Positions 25,504 to 34,870 of a stretch of DNA of 64,000 bases are shown here, piece after piece. The notes beneath the pieces are model-generated. The model had not been told where the DNA came from and made no database searches. It saw only the letters and a program-made list of their open reading frames with translations. The stretch is from Streptomyces sp. CB02058 (GTDB lineage: Bacteria; Actinomycetota; Actinomycetes; Streptomycetales; Streptomycetaceae): contig NZ_LIPG01000008.1 of NCBI RefSeq assembly GCF_001905505.1, forward strand, positions 1 to 64,000, written 5' to 3'. The stretch's first letter is position 1, and the number at the start of each line of letters is the position of its first letter. Position numbers and translations under genes: made by a program.

Positions 25504-26922
25504 TCAGCGGCCCTGCAGCTTCGCCGAACTCGTCCGGGCCGTGCCGAGCTTCTTGTAGAGACGGATTCCAGGGCATTCGGTTGCGAAGCCGTCCCGATGC
25601 CCCGAGATGACGTGGAGCTTGGCCTTGGCGCCCTTCTTGTACTTGCCGCTGCCACCGGAGACGAGGGTGACCTTGCCCTTGGGGTTGCGGCCGAACAGCC
25701 CGAGCTTCCAGGCCGTCAGCTTGGCGATCGCGTTGACGGCGGCGGCGGGCGGATTCTTCGAGCTGTACGTCCCGAGTACCGCGATGCCCATGCTGTTGGT
25801 GTTGAAACCGAGGGTGTGGGCCCCCAGGACCGCCTTGGACACGCCTCCCGCGCGGCCTTCGTAGATGTTTCCGCACTTGTCGACGGCGAAGTTGTAGCCG
25901 AAGTCGCGCCAGCCGCTGCTCTTGACGTGGTAGCGGTAGATACTGCGCAGGACCGAGGGTGCCTGGGCACACGTGTAGTTGTTGCCGGTCGCGCTGTGGT
26001 GGACGAAGGCGGCCTTGACGGTCGAGGTGTACGCGAAGGCGCGCTCCCGCAGGCTCTCGTCGGCACCCCAGCCCTTGCGCGTGACGATGCCGGGGCGCGG
26101 GCCCACGAACGGCTTGGCGGCCGGTCCGACGACCGCCTGCTCCTCGGACTCGGCCTTGCTCAGGGGCTGGATCATCGTGGCGCCGAGCGGGGCGAGATCG
26201 GCGTTGACCGCGGAGCTCTCCGCCGCGGCCATGGTGAGGCCCGCGGCCTCCGGGAGCGCGCCCGGCTGGGCGGCCGTGGTGGTGCCGGGCGACGGGGCGA
26301 CGGCGGTGACGGCGGACGGACCGCCCTCGGCGCGCGGCTGCTCCGGGTCCTCACCCGGGTCGACGAGCTCCACCCGCAGACCGGACGGGAGCGCGGCGGC
26401 GGCGCTCCGCGCCCCGGCGCTCTCGGACCGTACGCGCACCTCGACGCCGTCCGAGTCGCCGACCCAGAGCGGGGCCGTGGAGCCGCGCACCCGGCCCGAT
26501 TCGCGCTCGGCGCTGCCGGAGTCGGCGGCGTGGTCGGTGTTGTGGGTCTCCAGGGACTGCCAGCCGGACCAGTGGGTGGTGCCGGTGGCGCGGGTGCGGA
26601 CCTGGACCGATCCGTGCAGTTCGGCGTCGGCGTCGTCCCAGATCACGCCGACGAGCGAGAAGCGCTGCGCGTCCCGCCGGAGCAGCCCTTGTCCGGCTGC
26701 GGGGTTCGTAGGTGCGGTGGGTGTACCGGTGGCCCTCGGTGCGGCGCCGGTGAGCGGCCGCAGGGGCAGTGACTGGGTCGAACCAGCGGGTTCGACGGGG
26801 GATGCCGCGGGCGCCTGGGCGACCGGGGCGTGAACGGGGGCGGCGGGGGCGGGCGCGGCGAGCGGAAGGGTGAGTGCCGTCGCGCAGGTGACGCCGATCG
26901 AAGTCGCAAGAAGTGCACGCAT
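25504..26922 (-). CDS. Secreted PGRP-type N-acetylmuramoyl-L-alanine amidase
   Basis: A 472-residue exported protein with a signal peptide at residues 1-28 (MRALLATSIGVTCATAL and on). The middle (about 60-230) is an Ala/Pro-rich region with a beta-rich block (GVIWDDADAELHGSVQVRTRA). The C-terminal 200 residues are a peptidoglycan-recognition/amidase_2 domain: RKGWGADESLRER, FVHHSATGNNY, YNFAVDKCGNIYEGRAGG, HTLGFNTNSMGIAV and VISGHRDGFATECPG. The two His and the Cys are the expected zinc ligands, so hydrolase activity is likely. It faces the LCP cluster across a divergent 140-base region. Confidence 0.92.
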   Translation of the reverse strand: MRALLATSIGVTCATALTLPLAAPAPAAPVHAPVAQAPAASPVEPAGSTQSLPLRPLTGAAPRATGTPTAPTNPAAGQGLLRRDAQRFSLVGVIWDDADAELHGSVQVRTRATGTTHWSGWQSLETHNTDHAADSGSAERESGRVRGSTAPLWVGDSDGVEVRVRSESAGARSAAAALPSGLRVELVDPGEDPEQPRAEGGPSAVTAVAPSPGTTTAAQPGALPEAAGLTMAAAESSAVNADLAPLGATMIQPLSKAESEEQAVVGPAAKPFVGPRPGIVTRKGWGADESLRERAFAYTSTVKAAFVHHSATGNNYTCAQAPSVLRSIYRYHVKSSGWRDFGYNFAVDKCGNIYEGRAGGVSKAVLGAHTLGFNTNSMGIAVLGTYSSKNPPAAAVNAIAKLTAWKLGLFGRNPKGKVTLVSGGSGKYKKGAKAKLHVISGHRDGFATECPGIRLYKKLGTARTSSAKLQGR

Positions 26923-27062
26923 ACAGGAAATACTTGACCCAGTCGGGCATAACCGGCTACTGGAGTACGAGCACCTGAAGTTGACGCCCCGTCTGCCGAA
27001 CCGGTGTACGGGGCACCCGTCACCCCCTGTCGGGCCGGCGCCGGCCGCGTACGCTTGCGCGG

Positions 27063-27815
27063 ATGAACGCCAGTGATCGCACCCCCGCCGACCTGCTGCG
27101 ATCCGCGCTCGCCGCGGACCCGGGCCGTCCTCTCGTCACCTTCTACGACGACGCAACCGGAGAGCGCGTCGAACTGTCGGTGGCCACCTTCGCCAATTGG
27201 GTGGCCAAGACCGCCAACCTGCTCCAGGGCGACCTGGCCGCCGAGCCGGGCGACCGGCTCGCGCTGCTGCTCCCCGCCCACTGGCAGTCGGCCGTCTGGC
27301 TGCTCGCCTGTTCCTCGGTCGGTGTGGTCGCGGATGTGCAGGGCGATCCCGCGTCCGCCGATCTGGTCGTCAGCGGACCCGACGGCCTCGACCGGGCGCG
27401 CGCCTGCCGGGGCGAGCGGGTGGCGCTGGCCCTGCGCCCGCTGGGGGGCCGCTTCCCCCAGCCGCCCGAGGGGTTCGCGGACTACGCGGTGGAGGTGCCG
27501 GGCCAGGGCGACCGCTTCGCCCCGTACGCCCCGGTGGACCCCGGTGCCCCCGCGCTGGCCGTGGGCGGCGAGGGGATGACGGCGCAGCAGCTGGTCGCCC
27601 GGGCCCGCGAGGACGCGACGGCGCTGGGGCTCGGCCCGGGGTCCAGGCTGCTGACAGGGCGTACGTACGACACCTGGGAGGGGCTCTCCGCGGGGCTCTT
27701 CGCACCGCTGGCCGCGGGAGGCTCCGTGGTCCTGTGCCGCCATCTGGACCACCTGGGGGAGGACGGGCTCGCCAAGCGTGTCGAGAGCGAGCGGATCACC
27801 AACACTGCGGTATGA
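27063..27815 (+). CDS. TIGR03089 family protein
   Basis: A 250-residue actinobacterial protein resembling the N-terminal part of an acyl-adenylating (AMP-binding) enzyme: SVATFANWVAKTANLL, PGDRLALLLPAHWQSAVWLLAC and SRLLTGRTYDTWEGLSAGLFAPLAAGGSVVLC. The ATP-binding P-loop and the whole C-terminal domain of true adenylating enzymes are missing, so it is unlikely to activate acyl substrates. The family is typical of genomes with this LCP region, and it lies just before the first LCP gene in the same orientation. Confidence 0.85.
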   Translation: MNASDRTPADLLRSALAADPGRPLVTFYDDATGERVELSVATFANWVAKTANLLQGDLAAEPGDRLALLLPAHWQSAVWLLACSSVGVVADVQGDPASADLVVSGPDGLDRARACRGERVALALRPLGGRFPQPPEGFADYAVEVPGQGDRFAPYAPVDPGAPALAVGGEGMTAQQLVARAREDATALGLGPGSRLLTGRTYDTWEGLSAGLFAPLAAGGSVVLCRHLDHLGEDGLAKRVESERITNTAV

Positions 27816-27984
27816 CAAGCGCTCTGAGGGCCACTCGTCCGGCCCACGGCGGGCCGAGCCCCCGGGACTGAACACCGACGGCGGTACATGATCGGGCGGT
27901 ACAGACCACTCCGCCTGAATGCACAACCAAGCGTGAGGTTCAGCCGTCTACTTCTGCGACCGGCGGCCCATCGCGCCGCCGAAC

Positions 27985-29439
27985 GTGAGGATGGACGCAG
28001 ACGTGAGCGACACCCCCGGCACCCCGGCCGACCCGGACGACCAGGACGACACGGCCGGGGGCGGGCGGGCGGACGGGGCTCCGGAGACGTCCGGAGCCGC
28101 GCCGAAGGACGACAGCCCCGCCGGCACCCCGGGGGCCGCACCCGAGGGCGACGCCTCCGACGGAACCCCTGAGACCGCGCCGAAGGACGCCCCCTCCGCC
28201 GGAACCCCGGGGGCCGCGCCCGGAGGCGACGCCTCAGCCGCTCCGGCCGGGGACGGGACCTGGGGTGCGCGGCCCGCGCGCGACCCCGGGCAGCGCAAGC
28301 GGCACTGGCTCCGCTGGACCGCCCTCGCCGCCTCGTTCCTGGTGCTGGTCGCCGCCGGGGTGGGCTGGTGGGTGTACAAGAAGCTCGACGACAACATCAC
28401 CACCGACACCAGCGCCGCCGCCGAGCTCAAGGCGTACGAGAAGGACCGCCCGCTGCCGATCGCGCGGGACGCGCAGAACATCCTGCTCATCGGCTCGGAC
28501 ACCCGCTCCGGCGACAACAGCGCCTACGGGCGCGACGACGGCGGCAGCCAGCGCTCGGACACCACGATCCTGCTGCACCTCGCCGCCGACCGCAGGAGCG
28601 CGACCGCCGTGTCGATCCCGCGCGACCTGATGGCCGAGATCCCCAGCTGCCACACCGAGGACGGCAAGGCCACGAGAGCGCAGTTCGCCCAGTTCAACTG
28701 GGCCTTCGAACTGGGCGGCACCGCCTGCACGATCCGTACCGTCGAGAAGATGACGGGCATTCGCGTCGACCACCACATGGTCATCGACTTCAGCGGCTTC
28801 AAGGACATGGTGGACGCCGTCGACGGAGTCGAGGTCTGCCTCAAGGAGCCGGTCGACGACGACGACGCACACCTCAAGCTCCCCGCGGGCCGCCAGAAGC
28901 TGGACGGCGAGGAGGCCCTGGGGTACGTACGGGCCCGCAAGTCGATCGGGGACGGCAGCGACACCGAGCGCATGGACCGTCAGCAGAAGTTCCTGGGGGC
29001 CCTCGTCAACAAGATGCAGAGCAACGGCGTCCTGCTGAACCCGGCGCGGCTCTACCCGGTGCTGGACGCGGCGACGAAGTCGCTCACCACGGACCCGGGC
29101 CTCGACTCGCTGAGGGACCTGTACGACCTGGTGCGCGGGATGCGGAACGTCCCCACGGACAAGGTGCAGTTCCTGACCGTGCCCCGGCAGTCCTACCGCG
29201 CCGACCCGAACCGGGACGAGCTCGTGCAGCCGGACGCCGACCGGCTGTTCACCGCGCTGCGCAAGGACGAGCCCGTCGCCGTGGTTCCCGCCGAGGAAAT
29301 CAATTCCGGGGATTCACAGGCGGATCACAGCTCCGAGAAGGACTCGTCCGGTCGAAAGCCGGGAGAAACGGAGGGGAGCCCCACCCCCGCTCCCACGTAT
29401 TCGGGATCGAATGCGGCCGATGACCCGTGCGACGCGTAG
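27985..29439 (+). CDS. LytR-CpsA-Psr (LCP) family glycopolymer transferase, copy 1
   Basis: About 484 residues. A cytoplasmic N-terminal 105 residues of low-complexity Asp/Pro/Gly/Ala repeats (GAAPEGDASDGTPETAPKD-like units) is followed by one helix near 110-130 and the extracellular LCP domain (about 165-400). The LCP core is intact: NILLIGSDTRSGDNS, SDTTILLHLAADRR, VSIPRDLMAEIP and DRQQKFLGALVNKM. LCP enzymes attach teichoic-acid or other glycopolymers from undecaprenyl carriers to peptidoglycan. No LytR_C domain follows; the tail is Ser/Pro-rich. GTG 27985, ATG 27991 and GTG 28003 are all possible starts; GAGGA before 28003 favours the last. Confidence 0.93.
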   Translation: MRMDADVSDTPGTPADPDDQDDTAGGGRADGAPETSGAAPKDDSPAGTPGAAPEGDASDGTPETAPKDAPSAGTPGAAPGGDASAAPAGDGTWGARPARDPGQRKRHWLRWTALAASFLVLVAAGVGWWVYKKLDDNITTDTSAAAELKAYEKDRPLPIARDAQNILLIGSDTRSGDNSAYGRDDGGSQRSDTTILLHLAADRRSATAVSIPRDLMAEIPSCHTEDGKATRAQFAQFNWAFELGGTACTIRTVEKMTGIRVDHHMVIDFSGFKDMVDAVDGVEVCLKEPVDDDDAHLKLPAGRQKLDGEEALGYVRARKSIGDGSDTERMDRQQKFLGALVNKMQSNGVLLNPARLYPVLDAATKSLTTDPGLDSLRDLYDLVRGMRNVPTDKVQFLTVPRQSYRADPNRDELVQPDADRLFTALRKDEPVAVVPAEEINSGDSQADHSSEKDSSGRKPGETEGSPTPAPTYSGSNAADDPCDA

Positions 29440-29664
29440 AACAATTCTCAAACAGGGGGCTGCAATCGGAGAGTATTAGACGGAATGCCCGGTTGTAAGG
29501 AGCGTGGAATGTGTCACGCGCGCCCCCCGTGGGCGAATCGGCCGGATAGTGTGACGCGATCCGGTGGACGCGGCGCCCGTGCCGCGCAGGGCCGGAAGCG
29601 AAGAAACCGAGCGCCGTGCAGGGGGAGGCGCCTCGCGTGGCACCGACGGAGGATTCAGGCGACC

Positions 29665-30285
29665 GTGGACGCGCACAGCCGTGGGCGGGCGGGGGAAATC
29701 GATCCCGCCGAGCAGTGGGTGCTCGACCCGCGGACCGGCAATTACGAATTGCGACCGAACCACTCCGGAACAGAGTCGCCGGGCCCTTCCCTTACCCAGG
29801 ACATCCCCTCCGGACAGCTCTCGATGATGCGCTCCGACACCCCCTTCACCGAGGTGGAGGAGAAGGAGCAGGCGGCCGGGAACGAGCAGGAAGCGGTCCT
29901 CCGGGGCAGCAGGGCCGAAACCGCCGGCCTACGTGCCGGCGTCCTCGACGGGGGCGACCCCGCCGACGCGGCGGACGCGACCGTCACCCGGCTGCGGGAC
30001 AAGGGAGTCACGGAGCCCACGAACAAGGCGGCCGCTCCGGCGAAGACCGCCATGACGACGGCGTACGCGCCGGAACAGGCGGACCGGGCCCGTGCCCTCG
30101 CGGACAGGACGGGCCTGCACGCCACCGCGCCGAAGCAGGCAAGCTCCGGCACCGAGGGGCTTTTGGCGATGGTGCCGGTCCCCGGAGCGGACTTCGGGGG
30201 CGCGGGAGTGCCGGTCACCGGCGCGACGAAGGCGCCCGGAGACATCCAGAAGACAAACGCCGACAAGGCGGTATGCGCGCAGTGA
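29665..30285 (+). pseudogene. LCP-family remnant: N-terminal tag joined to LytR_C, catalytic domain deleted
   Basis: The 206-residue frame starts at the GTG at 29665 with GGAGGA upstream. Its first 42 residues (VDAHSRGRAGEIDPAEQWV, GNYELRPN) are the N-terminal cytoplasmic tag I recall from full-length Streptomyces LCP proteins. From about residue 45 it jumps to the segment that follows an LCP catalytic domain (DIPSGQLSMM), then to a LytR_C-like domain (DPADAADATVTRLRDKGVT, YAPEQADRARALADRTGL, GADFGGAGVPVTG, NADKAVCAQ). The membrane helix and the entire LCP core are absent while the frame is preserved. It may be translated, but cannot be a transferase and has no export signal. It lies between two intact LCP genes. 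Confidence 0.75.
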
Positions 30286-30333
30286 CGACCGTCCTCGCGC
30301 CACAACAGAATTCTGAGCAGTAGGGGGGTCCTG

Positions 30334-32001
30334 GTGGGACGGAGCAGCACGCGCGGGGAGAGGACTCGACCACGCGGCCGCCACGACGGCGACGGCGTGG
30401 ACGGGACGGACGGCCGGGCGGCGCGCGGCGAGCACGGGCGGCGGGAGCGGTCCGCCCCCGCGGAGGGCGGACATCGCCAGGGGCCGCCGAACCGGCGTTC
30501 GCGGCGGGCCGCGAAGGGCGGCAAGAAGCGCGTACTGCGCTGGGTGGCCTGCGTTCTCGCCCTGCTGATACTCGGCACCGGCGGCGCCGGATACCTGTAC
30601 TACAAGCACCTCAACGGCAACATCAGGAAGGAGGATCTGACGCTCGGCGACAAGGCCATGGCCGATCACAAGGCCAACGCCGCGGGTCAGACCCCCCTGA
30701 ACATCCTGCTCATAGGCTCCGACGCGCGGGACTCCGCGGCCAACCAGAAGCTGGGCGGCGCCAAGGAGACCTTCGGCGGCACACCGCTCGCCGATGTGCA
30801 GATGCTGCTCCACCTCTCCGCGGACCGGAGCAACATCTCGGTCGTCAGCATGCCGCGCGACACCATGCTGAAGATGCCCAAGTGCACCGACCCCGACACC
30901 GGCAAGGTCTATGCGGCCAGCACGGTCGACGTCCAGACCAACGAGAGCCTGGGCCGCGGCGGCCCCGGCTGCACGGTGGCCGCCTGGTACGAGCTCACCG
31001 GCATCACCATCGACCACTTCATGATGATCGACTTCGCGGGCGTGGTCTCCATGGCCGACGCGGTCGGCGGGGTCCCGGTCTGTGTCGACGCTAACGTCTA
31101 CTCGCACACCAGGGACGGCAAGGGCTCGGGGCTGAAGCTGGAGGAGGGCACCACCTCCGTCAAGGGCAAGCAGGCCCTCCAGTGGCTGCGTACGCGCTAC
31201 GGCTTCGAGGACAACACGGACCTCGGCCGCACCAAGGCCCAGCACCAGTACCTGAACTCGATGGTGCGCGAGCTGCGCAAGGGCACCAAGCTCACCGACC
31301 CCGGAAAGCTGATGAACCTCGCCGAGGCCGCCACCAGCGCGCTGACGGTCGACAAGGGGCTCGACACCGTCAAGAAGCTGTACGACCTGGCGGAGGAGCT
31401 CAAGAAGGCCCCGACCAACCGCATCACCATGACGACCATGCCGAACGTCTACGGCACGGGCCAGTACAGTGGCCGGGTGTACCCGAAGGCCGAGGAGGCC
31501 GAGCAGGTCTTCCGGATGATCCGCGAGGACATCCCGCTGGACGGCAAGGCGTCCAAGCGGAAGACGGCGGTCACCAAGGACGCCGCGGCCCCGGCCGCCG
31601 AGATCGCGGTCAGCGTGCGCAACGCCACCGGCACGGACACGCTCGGCCCGGCCCAGGGCCGTGCGAGCACGGTCAAGGACCTGCTCACCGGGGAGGGCTT
31701 CGCCAAGGCGTCGGTCGACTCGCAGAACGTCGAGGGCGCCGCCCGCACCGGCATCCTGTATCCCAGCGCGGATCTGGAGGGCGACGCGCAGGCGGTCGCC
31801 AAGGCGCTCGGGATCCCGGTGTCCCAGGTGAAGAAGTCGACGGACGCGTCGGGCATCGTCCTGGCCGTGGGTGCGGACTGGCGCGAGGACGGGGCGTACC
31901 CGGCCAAGGACGTCGAGGAGAAGACGCCGGACTCGGCGAACCCGCTCAACGGGGCGAACGAGGAGGCGTGCATGCACGTCAACCCGGGGTTCACCTGGTG
32001 A
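30334..32001 (+). CDS. LCP family glycopolymer transferase with LytR_C domain, copy 2
   Basis: A 555-residue protein with GTG start at 30334 and a G-rich ribosome site. The N-terminal 65 residues are Arg/Gly-rich, followed by a helix at about 69-90 (WVACVLALLILGTGGAGYLYY). The LCP core (about 120-400) contains NILLIGSDARDSAANQ, VQMLLHLSADRS, VSMPRDTMLKMP and GLDTVKKLYDLAEEL. A LytR_C domain follows (AEIAVSVRNATGTDTLGPAQ to AVGADWRED), then a short tail. All expected Asp and Arg positions of the pyrophosphate site appear present. It sits 48 bases after the remnant. Confidence 0.94.
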   Translation: MGRSSTRGERTRPRGRHDGDGVDGTDGRAARGEHGRRERSAPAEGGHRQGPPNRRSRRAAKGGKKRVLRWVACVLALLILGTGGAGYLYYKHLNGNIRKEDLTLGDKAMADHKANAAGQTPLNILLIGSDARDSAANQKLGGAKETFGGTPLADVQMLLHLSADRSNISVVSMPRDTMLKMPKCTDPDTGKVYAASTVDVQTNESLGRGGPGCTVAAWYELTGITIDHFMMIDFAGVVSMADAVGGVPVCVDANVYSHTRDGKGSGLKLEEGTTSVKGKQALQWLRTRYGFEDNTDLGRTKAQHQYLNSMVRELRKGTKLTDPGKLMNLAEAATSALTVDKGLDTVKKLYDLAEELKKAPTNRITMTTMPNVYGTGQYSGRVYPKAEEAEQVFRMIREDIPLDGKASKRKTAVTKDAAAPAAEIAVSVRNATGTDTLGPAQGRASTVKDLLTGEGFAKASVDSQNVEGAARTGILYPSADLEGDAQAVAKALGIPVSQVKKSTDASGIVLAVGADWREDGAYPAKDVEEKTPDSANPLNGANEEACMHVNPGFTW

Positions 32002-32017
32002 CGTCGTAGGACATGGA

Positions 32018-32054
32018 AAGGGCCCCGCCGGCTGGTTCGCCCGGCGGGGCCCTT
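32018..32054. terminator. Bidirectional terminator between LCP copy 2 and the GT2 gene
   Basis: AAGGGCCCCGCCGG (32018-32031) pairs perfectly with CCGGCGGGGCCCTT (32041-32054), with a 9-base loop. The opposing genes end 17 bases away on each side. Confidence 0.88.
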
Positions 32055-32071
32055 CTCCTGTGCGTACGGGG

Positions 32072-33094
32072 TCAGACCGCCTGCTCCTGGATGGCCGGGC
32101 GGCGGCTGGCGATGACCTTCTTCGCCAGCGAGCGGGGGCTGGTCAGGAAGCCGTAGCCCCAGGACATGTGCATGGTGGCCAGCGCCACCGGGATCTGCGC
32201 GCGGGCCTTCAGCGACAGGCCCTTCCCCGCGGGCAGCGATCCGGCGACGATCGCCGCGACGTAACCGGCGGGCACGACGAAGGCCCACGGGGTGACCGCG
32301 GCGCCGACGACGACGCCCGCCGCGATCGCGCAGACGGCGGTCGGCGGGGCGAGGTAGCGCAGGTTGATCGAGCCGGAGTGGTAGCGGGCCACGACGTGAC
32401 GCCAGCGGCCGTAGTCCTTGTACTGCTTGGCGAGCGCGCGCACGCTGGGCCGCGGGCGGTACTGGACCCTCAGCTCGGGCGAGAACCAGATCAGGCCGCC
32501 CGCCTCGCGGATGCGGAAGTTCAGCTCCCAGTCCTGGGCGCGGATGAACTCGACGTTGTAGCCGTCGGCGCGCTCCAGCGCCTCGCGGCGGAAGACCCCC
32601 AGGAACACGGTCTCGGCGGGGCCCGCCTCGCCGCCGGTGTGGAAGGCCGCGTTGCCGACGCCGATCTTCGAGGTCATCGCTGCGGCGACGGCCTCCTCCC
32701 AGGCGTTCTCGCCCTCGGCGTTCATGATGCCGCCGACGTTCTGCGCGCCTGTCTCCTCCAGCAGCCGGACCGCCGTCGCGATGTAGTTCGGCGAGAGCAT
32801 GCCGTGGCCGTCCACCCGTACCACGATCGGGTGACGTGAGGCTTTGATCGCGGCGTTCAGCGCAGCGGGGGTCCGGCCGGTCGGGTTGGGGACGGTGTGG
32901 ACCCGGGAGTCCTCCCGGACCAGCTCGGCAGCGATTTCGTCCGTACGGTCGTTCGAGGGACCGAGGGCGATCACGACCTCCATCTCACCGGCGTACTCCT
33001 GCTCCAGGATGTGCCGGACCGAGTTCCTGAGATGGCGTTCCTCGTTGAGCACCGGCATGATCACGGAGACGGCGGGGTACTGCGCGGCAGACAT
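32072..33094 (-). CDS. GT2 family glycosyltransferase with C-terminal membrane segment
   Basis: A 340-residue GT-A enzyme starting at the ATG at 33094 (MSAAQYPAVSVIMPVLNEE). ALGPSNDRTDEIAAEL, VVRVDGHGMLSPNY (the DxD-like metal site) and the acceptor segment AQDWELNFRI follow in order. At least two hydrophobic helices at about 240-290 (AVCAIAAGVVVGAAVTPW) suggest membrane attachment. It is convergent with LCP copy 2 and divergent from LCP copy 3. It probably builds the glycan part of a polymer handled by the LCP enzymes; that link is inferred from location only. Confidence 0.9.
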   Translation of the reverse strand: MSAAQYPAVSVIMPVLNEERHLRNSVRHILEQEYAGEMEVVIALGPSNDRTDEIAAELVREDSRVHTVPNPTGRTPAALNAAIKASRHPIVVRVDGHGMLSPNYIATAVRLLEETGAQNVGGIMNAEGENAWEEAVAAAMTSKIGVGNAAFHTGGEAGPAETVFLGVFRREALERADGYNVEFIRAQDWELNFRIREAGGLIWFSPELRVQYRPRPSVRALAKQYKDYGRWRHVVARYHSGSINLRYLAPPTAVCAIAAGVVVGAAVTPWAFVVPAGYVAAIVAGSLPAGKGLSLKARAQIPVALATMHMSWGYGFLTSPRSLAKKVIASRRPAIQEQAV

Positions 33095-33282
33095 GTGGTC
33101 CTCGGGGGTCCTCGGGGATGCCGGGGGTCCGGGGGTTTTCGCACCCCAGGAGGCGGCGTGATTCGGCCGCCACGTTACCGCGAACGAGGGACACCGGCGC
33201 GCCCCGCCGGGTCTCGTCCCGGTCTGCAGATCGTATGGGCCTACCGTGCGAAAGTCCCACTCGCACCGCGGAGGTGTCCCTC

Positions 33283-34782
33283 GTGCCCACGCCGCACCGA
33301 TCGCCCCGTCCACCGCACCCCCGCACCGCTCCACCGCAGCGCAGGAACCCCCGGCAGTCCGGAGGCGGCACCGCTCGGCGTGGCCGGTCCGGGGGACGGA
33401 CGCCACCCCGCTGGGGCATGCGGGTCGCCACGGGGCTGTCCGTGCTGGTGCTCGGTGCCGGCGGGATCGGCCATGCCGTCGTCAGCGGTCTGGAGACGGG
33501 GATCGACCGGGTCGACCCCTTCAAGGACATGAAGAACCGCCCCCAGGGCGGAAACGGGATGAACCTCCTGCTCGTCGGCACCGACGGCCGCGACAGGATC
33601 AGCAAGGCGGAGAAGAAGAAGTACAAGCTGGGCGGCGCCCCCTGCCACTGCACCGACACCCTGATGCTCGTCCACCTCTCCGCCGACAAGCGGCGCGCGA
33701 GCGTCATCAGCCTGCCGCGCGACAGTTATGCCGAGCTCCCGGCGCACACCGACGCCACGACGGGCCAGGAGCACTCCTCGCACCCCGTGAAGCTGAACGC
33801 CGCCTACGCCGAGGGCGGCCCCCAGCTCACGGTGCGGACCGTCGAGAAGATGACGAGCATCAAGATCGACCACTATCTGGAGGTCGACTTCACCAGCTTC
33901 ATGAAGACGGTGGACACCCTGGGCGGGGTGGAGATCTGCACCGCGAAGCCGCTCAAGGACACGTACACCGGCCTGAACCTCACCCCCGGCACCCACAAGC
34001 TGGACGGCGGGCAGTCGCTCCAGTACGTACGCTCACGGCATCTCGACGGAGCCGCCGACCTGGGCCGGATGCAGCGCCAGCAGAAGTTCATGGCCGCGCT
34101 GATCAAGCAGACGACCAGCAGCGGTGTGCTCATGAATCCGGTGAAGTTCCAGCAGGTCACCTCGACGATGCTGGAGTCCGTACGCGCCGACAAGGGCTTC
34201 GGCACGGAGCAGATGCTGGAGCTCGGCAAGGCCATGCGCGGCTTCACCCCGGCCTCGTCGGAGTTCGCCTCCGTGCCGCTGGAGGAGAAGGGCTTCCAGG
34301 TCAAGGGCATCGGCTCCACGGTGAAGTGGGACGCCGCGAAGGCGAAGAAGCTCTTCCAGGCCCTGCGCGAGGACCGGCCGCTCGCCCCTCACCTGCCGAA
34401 GGAGCCGAAGGCGACGCTCGTCGACGTGGCGCCGCAGCAGATCCGGGTGCAGGTCTACAACGGGACGCAGAAGGACGGGCTCGGCCAGGACGTCGACGCG
34501 GGCCTGCGCGGCACGGGCTTCAACACGACCCGCGCTCCGCTGACCGGCGGCCCGGGCGATCTGAAGCGGACGGTCGTCAGCTACGACCCGCGCTGGGACA
34601 GGTCGGCGAAGTCCCTGGCCGCCGCGCTGCCCGGCTGCGAGCTCAGGGCGGTGAAGGGGCAGGGCGGGACGATGGAGGTCATGGCGGGCTCGGACTTCAG
34701 GAAGGTGCAGCGGGTGAAGGCCGAGGACCCGCAGCGCGGCGAGTTCGGGACGGTCACGGGCGACCAGGTGGTCTGTCCCTGA
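33283..34782 (+). CDS. LCP family glycopolymer transferase with LytR_C domain, copy 3
   Basis: A 499-residue protein. The GTG at 33283 has an excellent GGAGGTG six bases upstream, so I prefer it to longer starts. A Pro/Arg-rich 50-residue tag precedes one helix (MRVATGLSVLVLGAGGIGHAV). The LCP core has NLLLVGTDGRDRISKAEKKK, DTLMLVHLSADKRRA, ISLPRDSYAELP and RMQRQQKFMAALIKQ. The LytR_C domain (IRVQVYNGTQKDGLGQDV) ends in VVCP. The last codons and the stop are duplicated directly downstream (see repeat at 34760). Confidence 0.94.
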   Translation: MPTPHRSPRPPHPRTAPPQRRNPRQSGGGTARRGRSGGRTPPRWGMRVATGLSVLVLGAGGIGHAVVSGLETGIDRVDPFKDMKNRPQGGNGMNLLLVGTDGRDRISKAEKKKYKLGGAPCHCTDTLMLVHLSADKRRASVISLPRDSYAELPAHTDATTGQEHSSHPVKLNAAYAEGGPQLTVRTVEKMTSIKIDHYLEVDFTSFMKTVDTLGGVEICTAKPLKDTYTGLNLTPGTHKLDGGQSLQYVRSRHLDGAADLGRMQRQQKFMAALIKQTTSSGVLMNPVKFQQVTSTMLESVRADKGFGTEQMLELGKAMRGFTPASSEFASVPLEEKGFQVKGIGSTVKWDAAKAKKLFQALREDRPLAPHLPKEPKATLVDVAPQQIRVQVYNGTQKDGLGQDVDAGLRGTGFNTTRAPLTGGPGDLKRTVVSYDPRWDRSAKSLAAALPGCELRAVKGQGGTMEVMAGSDFRKVQRVKAEDPQRGEFGTVTGDQVVCP

Positions 34783-34820
34783 CCGGCCGCGCGACCAAGT
34801 GGTCCGCCCCTGACCGGCCG
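34760..34820. repeat. Duplicated 3' end of LCP copy 3
   Basis: A 30-base unit at 34760-34789, carrying the final codons, the stop and a few bases beyond it, is repeated at 34791-34820 with three mismatches. The second copy is untranslated. Confidence 0.8.
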
Positions 34821-34870
34821 GCGCTGAACCCGGCGCCCCAGGCCCTCGCGACGGCCGGCCCCCGGGCCGG

